From DASYSA01 sp036003885 (GTDB taxonomy: Bacteria; Acidobacteriota; Blastocatellia; UBA7656): a stretch of DNA of 13,053 nt. Under the pieces are notes generated by a model. It was not told the origin of the DNA. It worked only from the letters and a program-made list of their open reading frames with translations, and made no database searches. The stretch covers positions 1 through 13,053 of the forward strand of contig DASYSA010000286.1 of the NCBI GenBank assembly GCA_036003885.1, given 5' to 3'. The position numbers were made by a program, and so were the translations under genes. This document shows positions 7,635-13,053 of the stretch, piece by piece; position 1 is the first letter of the stretch, and each line of letters begins with the position of its first letter.

Positions 7635-7640
7635 CCTCCT
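7635..7640 (-). promoter_or_regulatory. Ribosome binding site AGGAGG for the start at 7628
   Basis: AGGAGG on the minus strand lies 6 bases before the ATG at 7628. It belongs to a 12-base block (7636-7647) that is identical to the one before the LolA-like gene (10095-10106). Confidence 0.8.
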
Positions 7641-7696
7641 TGTGCGATTAATCGGAACGGTGACCAGCGAAGTGGGTAGGGTTAAAACCCGGGCTG

Positions 7697-7705
7697 ATTG
7701 TACCA
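7697..7705 (-). promoter_or_regulatory. Candidate extended -10 promoter for the TPR gene (copy 2)
   Basis: On the minus strand TGG directly precedes TACAAT (7702-7697), which matches the extended -10 form TGn-TATAAT with five of six hexamer bases. The -35 region is poor, as is common for extended -10 promoters. Transcription would begin near 7690, giving a leader of about 62 nt. An imperfect palindrome (GGGTT-AA-AACCC on the plus strand, 7679-7690) sits at the predicted start and could be an operator. It lies in the 125-bp gap after the methyltransferase-like gene. Confidence 0.45.
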
Positions 7706-7753
7706 CGAAACACTTCGCGAAAAACGGCTGCGCGCGGGTTTTCTTGAAACCTG

Positions 7754-9220
7754 CTAGTCGGGCAAGCGTTGATACCAGACAATGTGATCACCATCATTCG
7801 GTTTGTCTGAATAGACAACGGTCTCGTAGCCCACCGAGCGCATTCGATGGCCGGGCAATTCGAGCAGAGCGTTGTTAGATAGCAGGAAGCCGTCCGGCCT
7901 CAGCATCCTCTGTGTGTTCGCCAGCGCCAGGCTCTGCTCGAACACGTCGTAGTAAACCAGAATGTTCGTTGCAATGACCAGGTCGAACTGATCGCCCGCC
8001 GATAGCTCCAGCCGTTGAAGCACGATGTTGAGATCTTCCGGTACTACGGTTGAAACAGTAGTTGGACGAATGCGGACCGCGCGAACCTTCACGTCGCCCG
8101 CGCCTGCCGGCACGGCCGCCGGAGTCACGGGAACGCCGATGTACTCGCCAAACTGCTTCCAGTAGCTGACGGTTTCCGGCACCCACCGGCCACTCAGATC
8201 GCGGGGCAGCTGGACGACGTAACCTGTGCCACTGTGGGCACGCGCCCGCGCGCGCCGCAGGTGATCATTGACTCGCGAACTCAGATCCAGCGTTGTGACC
8301 CTTAGATCGGCGCCGCGAGCCAGACCCAGCCGCAACAAGGTGTCTATTGTTGCAAACGGCTGGATCGTCTGCTGTGGATAGAAGTCGTAGCCGTCCTGTT
8401 TGTCTGTGAAGTCGAGGCCTGGGCCAATGATGGCGACACGCCGCACACTACCCGGCGCCAGCAATCGTTGATCTCTGATTGACCTGAGCGCTCGCTCGAT
8501 TGCGAAACCGGGCCGCAGCGACGTGTCAGAGGAAAGACCTCGGTTGCTGAAGAGTTTGGAACGCTCGGCGAATTCTGACGAGGGATCGCCGAGCAGCCGC
8601 GCCGACTCGAGCACTTTGGCATAGCCTGCTTGTTCATTCATCACGCGAGCAAGGCTCGCGAGGATATAGTCCTTCACCTTTTGGCGTCCCGTCACGGTCT
8701 TGAGATCATAACCTTTGCTTTCCGCGACCTGGCGCGTGAATAAGAGCCTTTCGTTAGCACCGGGCTGGGACGTGGCTTGAACCAGGTCGTCGGCGCGAGC
8801 CTTGATCGAATCGACGAAGGCCGCGACCTCGGCAGTCGGGGCGAGCATTGATTCGGAGTACTTACCGCTAAACTTCGCCAGGGCGGCCAACGTGATCCGA
8901 GGCTTGTGTGTGAAAGAGGTGCCGAACAGCAGGAAGTTCACAAGTGAGTCTTCGTCGCCCTGGACGAGTCGCGCGCGAATCTCCGCATCACGGCGGACAA
9001 CCCAGGTTGCCCAGATGGACGGCAAATCCTCCGGACTTGCCCCGTGCAACTCCGCAGGCAGCAGTTCGCTCAAGGCCTCGAGTACAGGACGAGCCTCTTC
9101 GTAGGTTGTATACCTGTCCTTGCTTTTGGATGATTGAGCGTAGAACGCAGTTAGCGTCAACCCGACCAGTATCAGTCCGGTGAGCGTCGATGACAGAGCC
9201 CGATTGCGATTAGGTTTCAT
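7754..9220 (-). CDS. Exported or membrane-anchored protein with a C-terminal class I methyltransferase-like domain
   Basis: A 488 aa protein. The N-terminus has a basic stretch (KPNRNR), a hydrophobic segment at about 13-28 and then AQSS, which reads as a signal peptide or a single anchor with the rest outside the cytoplasm. Residues 35-250 are helical, charged and of no family I recognise. From about 260 the sequence follows a Rossmann methyltransferase: VAIIGPGLD (262-270) for the glycine motif, RVTTLDLS (307-314) with an acidic residue after strand 2, FDLVIATNILVYYD (412-425), and RMLRPDGFLLSNNALLEL (438-455). The last two resemble CheR-type and similar small-molecule methyltransferases. 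The glycine motif is GPG rather than GxGxG and an insert lies between motifs, so SAM binding is uncertain. No ribosome binding site is visible. It starts 55 bp after the LolA-like gene and is probably cotranscribed with it. Confidence 0.75.
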   Translation of the reverse strand: MKPNRNRALSSTLTGLILVGLTLTAFYAQSSKSKDRYTTYEEARPVLEALSELLPAELHGASPEDLPSIWATWVVRRDAEIRARLVQGDEDSLVNFLLFGTSFTHKPRITLAALAKFSGKYSESMLAPTAEVAAFVDSIKARADDLVQATSQPGANERLLFTRQVAESKGYDLKTVTGRQKVKDYILASLARVMNEQAGYAKVLESARLLGDPSSEFAERSKLFSNRGLSSDTSLRPGFAIERALRSIRDQRLLAPGSVRRVAIIGPGLDFTDKQDGYDFYPQQTIQPFATIDTLLRLGLARGADLRVTTLDLSSRVNDHLRRARARAHSGTGYVVQLPRDLSGRWVPETVSYWKQFGEYIGVPVTPAAVPAGAGDVKVRAVRIRPTTVSTVVPEDLNIVLQRLELSAGDQFDLVIATNILVYYDVFEQSLALANTQRMLRPDGFLLSNNALLELPGHRMRSVGYETVVYSDKPNDGDHIVWYQRLPD

Positions 9221-9275
9221 TCGGAAACGTCACTCGAAATCATTCAATCCGGCCGGACCAGCAGAGGGGCACCAG

Positions 9276-10088
9276 CTACTGAAACATCTTCGGATCAATG
9301 GTAATGTTGTGCCGATACTCGTTGATGGTTGTGGTAATCGTGCCGACATTCCTTTGCTTCAGAATCGGGGCGGTGGCGACCATCTCGAGTTTGAACGGCA
9401 GCTTCAACCCATCCACCTCTCTGAAGTCCGAAGTCTCGACGTAAAAGTCTATCGTGGATTCCTCGTCCTTTGAACTGACGGCATTGGTGAATGCGCCCAT
9501 ATCTTTAGTGATACGAACGCTCCCGTACTCGGTGCGGATCCACATGAAGGTCTCGCTGTCGAAGTAGAGGCGCACGGGCTGACCTTTGCCTTGTTTCACA
9601 TCTACGGCGTAGGCGGGCCGATTCCTTACTTTCTTTGTTCCCTTCGCTTCAAACTTGACGTCGGCCGATTCTCCGGCGGCTAGCGCATTGTAAAGCGAAA
9701 TGCTGTTGAACATGGTGCCGGTAGCCAGCATCTCTTCGTACTTGTGCATCACTACGCCGGCGGCCCGCGAGATCGTCGGTCGGAAGATCGCCTTCACGCC
9801 GTCATAGCTGAGTTGCCAGTTGAAGCCTTCGAATTGATAGATCGCCGAGATGCGATTGGGAGCTTCGGACATTATGGCGACAGGCACGGCGGCGTCGCTG
9901 TCTTTCTTTGCAATGCCGATAGCCACGCGAGACTTGATCTTGGCGAGGGTTGCCGTTCCTCCGGCCGCCTCTATGTGCTTGTTAATAATCTCAACCCCGG
10001 TCATCTGCGGCTTCTCATCAGCCGCAAGCAAGACCATCCCTATCGTCAGCAGCGTAAGAGAAGCGAAAAGAAACATACCTCGCTTCAT
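9276..10088 (-). CDS. Periplasmic LolA-like beta-sheet protein
   Basis: A 270 aa protein from the ATG at 10088, preferred over the ATG at 10094 because AAGGAG lies 6 bases before the former and directly abuts the latter. Residues 1-22 form a signal peptide (MKRG, hydrophobic run, LLAA) with no lipobox Cys, so the mature protein should be soluble in the periplasm. The mature part is rich in alternating beta strands: WQLSYDGVKAIFRP (91-104), PVRLYFDSETFMWIRTEYG (171-189), TSDFREVDGLKLPFKLEM (219-236). This resembles the LolA/outer-membrane-lipoprotein-sorting fold found in many acidobacterial envelope proteins, which holds a hydrophobic ligand. Assignment to that family is by pattern memory, and a lipoprotein-carrier role is not shown. 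It lies 150 bp after the truncated receptor gene, past a strong terminator, and 55 bp before the methyltransferase-like gene. Confidence 0.8.
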   Translation of the reverse strand: MKRGMFLFASLTLLTIGMVLLAADEKPQMTGVEIINKHIEAAGGTATLAKIKSRVAIGIAKKDSDAAVPVAIMSEAPNRISAIYQFEGFNWQLSYDGVKAIFRPTISRAAGVVMHKYEEMLATGTMFNSISLYNALAAGESADVKFEAKGTKKVRNRPAYAVDVKQGKGQPVRLYFDSETFMWIRTEYGSVRITKDMGAFTNAVSSKDEESTIDFYVETSDFREVDGLKLPFKLEMVATAPILKQRNVGTITTTINEYRHNITIDPKMFQ

Positions 10089-10094
10089 ATACAT

Positions 10095-10100
10095 CTCCTT
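10095..10100 (-). promoter_or_regulatory. Ribosome binding site AAGGAG for the start at 10088
   Basis: AAGGAG on the minus strand is 6 bases from the ATG at 10088 and zero bases from the ATG at 10094. Spacing therefore favours the inner start and a protein beginning MKRGMFLF. Confidence 0.75.
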
Positions 10101-10127
10101 GTGCGACTATTGTTGTTGGAGGATGTG

Positions 10128-10156
10128 AGCCTATCATGCCGGGCTTACTCAATCAA
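10128..10156 (-). promoter_or_regulatory. Weak candidate promoter of the LolA-like gene
   Basis: On the minus strand TTGATT (10156-10151) is separated by 17 bases from TAGGCT (10133-10128), which matches the -10 consensus poorly at three of six. Its position is sensible: after the terminator at 10188-10211 and about 32 bases before the start codon by the predicted initiation point. The preceding terminator implies that some promoter must lie in this 100-bp stretch. Confidence 0.25.
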
Positions 10157-10187
10157 TGAAGTCATCCATCCCCGGTTGTGAAGAAAA

Positions 10188-10211
10188 AGGGGGAGCCAGC
10201 TGGCTCCCCCT
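10188..10211 (-). terminator. Strong intrinsic terminator of the truncated receptor gene
   Basis: A perfect 24-base palindrome (12-base arms) rich in G and C runs directly into TTTTTCTT when read on the minus strand. It starts about 27 bp past the stop codon of the receptor gene at 10239. The stem strength and U-tract make it a textbook Rho-independent terminator for leftward transcription. Its core GGAGCC...GGCTCC is the same as in the hairpin at 2506-2540. Confidence 0.9.
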
Positions 10212-10238
10212 AGGTTAGCCTTAATTCTCGGGTGAAAA

Positions 10239-13053
10239 CTAGAAGATGATCTTCCCCGCAATTTGGACGTTGCGCCGCCCGGCGAAAGAGGCCGGCACGT
10301 ATCCGGTGTTCACTTCCGCCTCTGGGTAAGAGACGAACAGATTTGCGTGGTTGAAGACGTTGTACGCTTCGAAGCGGAACTGCAACGAGGTACGCTCAGT
10401 CAACTTGAAGTTCTTGTACAACCCCGAATCGATGTTCCAGACCCCGGGCGCACGGAACTGGTCACGCTTGGACATGTCGCTCGGGAACGGCGGGAATTCC
10501 GCCAGTCCGATTTTGTCGACAAATGAGCCGGGATGCAGTCCGCTCAGATCGATGTAGTTGTAGCGGTTGGGTGAGTCGACTGTTGCCGAATTGTGCTTGA
10601 CCGATCCGTCGAACTTCACGGGCCCATCGAGTATCGCCCGGCTGCAGACGCTGAAAGCGTTTGTGCAATCGGCTACGCTGAACGGGACACCGCTCCTCAG
10701 GTTGATAATGCCCGTAAGCTCCCAGCCGTTTACCAGGTGGTTGAAGAAGCCCTTGGCACTGGTGACGTGAGGTACGTTCCACGTGAAGCTGCTGGAGAAC
10801 CTGTGCCGCACGTCGAACTCCGAGTTTCCATAATCGAGATCAGGATTGAACGGATCGAGATAACCAAGGCCGAATGCGCCGTTCTGCCCCTCGGCGAAGG
10901 TATTGCTGATGTTGTCCTTCGTCTTGGAGTAGGTGTACCGGGCAGTCATGCGGATACCCTTGTTGTGCAGGTTGGTGCTGTCGATCGCGAGCACCATCGC
11001 ATTATAGTTCGACCGTCCATCGCTGCCCCGGAAGTTTATGCTGCTTGCTCCTGAGGTGTTTAGACGACCGAACGTGTTAGCATCGCCCATATAAACAGAG
11101 CCCGTGCCGGGACGGTTGATATTGGCGATGGAGTAGAGATTCCTGCCCGCCGATCCTGTGTACTCGGCAGAAACGATCGTGTTCTCCATGAGCTGTCGCT
11201 GTATTGCGCCGCTCCAGAAGTGAGCGTAGGCGTTGACAATGTTGGGATCGACGGCGCGCAGGCTGGGAGCGGGAAACGACTTGGTTACTCCACTGCCGCC
11301 CAGAGGGCCGAAGTTGTTAAGGGTGATGGGCAGAGTCGGGACATCAACACCGGCTCGTAGCGCCACCGTCGCGTAGTTCGGCGGATTCTGAATTACGTTG
11401 AATGTGACGTTGCCGAAGTTCCGCTCGTACGCCATACCGTAGCCTCCTCGCAGGCTCGTCTTGCCATTGCCGAACACATCCCACGCAAATCCGAGTCGCG
11501 GAGCAAAGTTGTTCTTGTCCACCGCCCAGAGTTTCCCAATCGGGCTGCTCTTGGCCAGCTGGATACTACCGTTGCGGACGCGCTCTTGCTTGGTAGCGCC
11601 ATCGCCGAAGTAGAAGTTCGAATCAAGATTCTGATTCGCATTGTGTTGAGTGCCGTAGAACTCGTAACGGACGCCAAGATTCAGCGTAAATCTTGGTTTT
11701 ACTTTCCACGAATCGTTGAAGTAACTGGCCCACTCGTGGTAGCGGTTACTGCGGCTGAAGTTGGGCGAGGTCAACGGCGTCTGCAGTGTGCACTCCGGCG
11801 TAACTATCCTGGCGCCGGTTGCGCGGCTTACGGAGCACGGGAACTTGCCCTGTGGGAAAACCGCCACCGTGAAGTTGAACAAATTCCCGGCTACGAGGTT
11901 GCCGAGCGCATTCGGCGAGCTTGACCCCAGCGCCGCGTCCGCATACTCATAGGCGCCGAAAGTACGGTTATCACGAATGTGAACGTACTGGCCGCCAAAG
12001 CGAAGCTGGTGGCTGCCGTGAGTCCAGTTCATGTCCTGAAATGCCTGAAGGAAGTTCTGCGGACCGCCGAACGGAATGCCGTTACCCGGAGAATCCGACA
12101 GGTAGCCCGGGTATCGGATCGTGAAGCCGTTGATCTGCCCAACGAAAGAGTCGTTGGTGTACAGCGTTGGAACGAGTGGCTGGTCGCCAAGTGGCTGCAA
12201 CTGGTTCAAGCGATTGAAAACTATCTTTGACTGGGAAACCAGGTTGGAGGAGAACGAGTGGGTGACCGAGGTGAGGTAGTTCTGGTTCTTAGCGTTGAAC
12301 CCGGTGTTGAACCCCTGATACGGGCTGAAGCTGACTGCGCCCGACGGATTGTCTCCTTGCTCGTATACCCCACGTATGTAGATCTGGGTCTTGTCGCTCC
12401 AGTTGTAGTCGATTCGCCCCACGGTTTGCACATCGTTACCCGGGGCGCCGCCGCCCAGGTCGGTCGCGCGGTTAACTCTAACTTGTCCAAACGCGGGCAG
12501 GTTGTTTGACAGAGCGCCGAACGCACCGAAATTCGAAGTTGCGCCGAGGGCGGTTTTCACCTGGCCGACATTGTAAACCGTCCCATTGATCGGATTGGCA
12601 AGCTGGAAGTTGTTGAAGTAAGTCTTCGTATTCGCGTTCGACGCCGCGATCAGCTCCGGAGTCGGAACGAGGCTGATTACTTCCCCGGTGCTGCGAATGC
12701 GCGTCCATTCAGTGCTGCTGAAGAAGAATAGCTTCTCCTTGATTACTCGGCCCCCAACGGAGTATCCGAACTGGTTGCGCGTGAAAACGCCCTTTGGAAC
12801 GCCGTTGGCGTTGTTGTCAAAACCGTTGGATGCAAGAGCCGATACGCGATTGAACTCATAGAGCGAGCCGTGGAAGTAATTCGACCCCGCTCTGGTCGCC
12901 ACGTTGACGATGCCCCCCGAAGCGCGGCCGTATTCCGCCGAGAAGTTGCTGGTGATGACCTGAAACTCCTGAACTGAATCCAGCGGAACGCTCTGCCCAA
13001 CCGTAGCCGTAAAGGCGTCAACGTTCTCTCCGCCATCCAGCAATATGTTGGTG
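10239..13053 (-). CDS. TonB-dependent outer-membrane receptor, 5' part outside the window
   Basis: The reading frame stays open to the window edge; about 938 residues are present, from within the plug to the stop. The frame enters as TNILLDGGENVDAF, so the TTG at 13043 is internal, not a start. Signal peptide, any carboxypeptidase-regulatory domain and the first part of the plug are missing. Visible plug motifs are SVQEFQVITSNFSAEYGRAS and GGIVNVATRAGSNYFHG. Barrel motifs include LFFFSSTEWTRI, WKVKPRFTLNLGVRYEF, NNFAPRLGFAWDVFGNGKTSLRGG and the C-terminal NVQIAGKIIF with terminal Phe. It is a diverged paralogue of the receptor at 2570-5830 and would likewise import a TonB-dependent ligand across the outer membrane. 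The ligand is unknown. Cysteine pairs (codons at 11835 and 11790; 10665 and 10644) may form loop disulfides. Confidence 0.93.
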   Translation of the reverse strand, partial: TNILLDGGENVDAFTATVGQSVPLDSVQEFQVITSNFSAEYGRASGGIVNVATRAGSNYFHGSLYEFNRVSALASNGFDNNANGVPKGVFTRNQFGYSVGGRVIKEKLFFFSSTEWTRIRSTGEVISLVPTPELIAASNANTKTYFNNFQLANPINGTVYNVGQVKTALGATSNFGAFGALSNNLPAFGQVRVNRATDLGGGAPGNDVQTVGRIDYNWSDKTQIYIRGVYEQGDNPSGAVSFSPYQGFNTGFNAKNQNYLTSVTHSFSSNLVSQSKIVFNRLNQLQPLGDQPLVPTLYTNDSFVGQINGFTIRYPGYLSDSPGNGIPFGGPQNFLQAFQDMNWTHGSHQLRFGGQYVHIRDNRTFGAYEYADAALGSSSPNALGNLVAGNLFNFTVAVFPQGKFPCSVSRATGARIVTPECTLQTPLTSPNFSRSNRYHEWASYFNDSWKVKPRFTLNLGVRYEFYGTQHNANQNLDSNFYFGDGATKQERVRNGSIQLAKSSPIGKLWAVDKNNFAPRLGFAWDVFGNGKTSLRGGYGMAYERNFGNVTFNVIQNPPNYATVALRAGVDVPTLPITLNNFGPLGGSGVTKSFPAPSLRAVDPNIVNAYAHFWSGAIQRQLMENTIVSAEYTGSAGRNLYSIANINRPGTGSVYMGDANTFGRLNTSGASSINFRGSDGRSNYNAMVLAIDSTNLHNKGIRMTARYTYSKTKDNISNTFAEGQNGAFGLGYLDPFNPDLDYGNSEFDVRHRFSSSFTWNVPHVTSAKGFFNHLVNGWELTGIINLRSGVPFSVADCTNAFSVCSRAILDGPVKFDGSVKHNSATVDSPNRYNYIDLSGLHPGSFVDKIGLAEFPPFPSDMSKRDQFRAPGVWNIDSGLYKNFKLTERTSLQFRFEAYNVFNHANLFVSYPEAEVNTGYVPASFAGRRNVQIAGKIIF

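Noticed and set aside
9744..10181. Open frame of 145 codons on the plus strand
   Set aside because: It is antisense to the LolA-like gene and runs across its promoter region up to the terminator; no support as a gene.
13041..13043. TTG at 13043 as the start of the right-hand receptor
   Set aside because: The frame continues to the window edge with TNI before it, and the sequence here is mid-plug, so the gene begins outside the window.

Overview
The window carries seven protein genes, all read from the minus strand, and no RNA gene, insertion sequence or CRISPR array that I can recognise. The gene content points to an Acidobacteriota genome: large TonB-dependent outer-membrane receptors of the Oar/carboxypeptidase-regulatory type, exported tetratricopeptide proteins with the same kind of N-terminal domain, and an acyl-CoA dehydrogenase. 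A Blastocatellia-like member is a guess. This placement rests on protein style (plug motif PLNGRNFLDLA, LFFF strands, terminal Phe), not on a marker gene.

In transcription order (right to left): a 5'-truncated TonB-dependent receptor (10239-13053) ends at a strong intrinsic terminator (10188-10211). A small periplasmic LolA-like protein (9276-10088) follows, then an exported protein whose C-terminal half looks like a class I SAM methyltransferase (7754-9220). A candidate extended -10 promoter precedes an exported carboxypeptidase-regulatory/TPR protein (6543-7628). About 710 bp without a convincing gene (5831-6542) leads to a complete second receptor (2570-5830). A strong hairpin (2506-2540) lies between that receptor and a second carboxypeptidase-regulatory/TPR protein (1311-2459). 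Last comes an acyl-CoA dehydrogenase (33-1190) that ends inside a short degenerate 7-bp tandem repeat at the window edge.

The two receptors are diverged paralogues, and so are the two TPR proteins, so the window holds two loosely parallel receptor + exported-TPR sets. The likely common theme is the cell envelope: two outer-membrane gates, with periplasmic or secreted partners that may bind cargo or organise complexes. The substrate cannot be read from the sequence. Several starts were moved inward from the longest open frame because a clear AGGAGG/AAGGAG site sits 6-7 bases before an internal start; in one case the longer frame would run through the hairpin.

Most of this is ordinary accessory-envelope content. 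The points most worth a second look are the exported methyltransferase-like protein, the paired receptor/TPR layout, the hairpin 34 bases before a ribosome binding site, and the position of the catalytic glutamate in the dehydrogenase.
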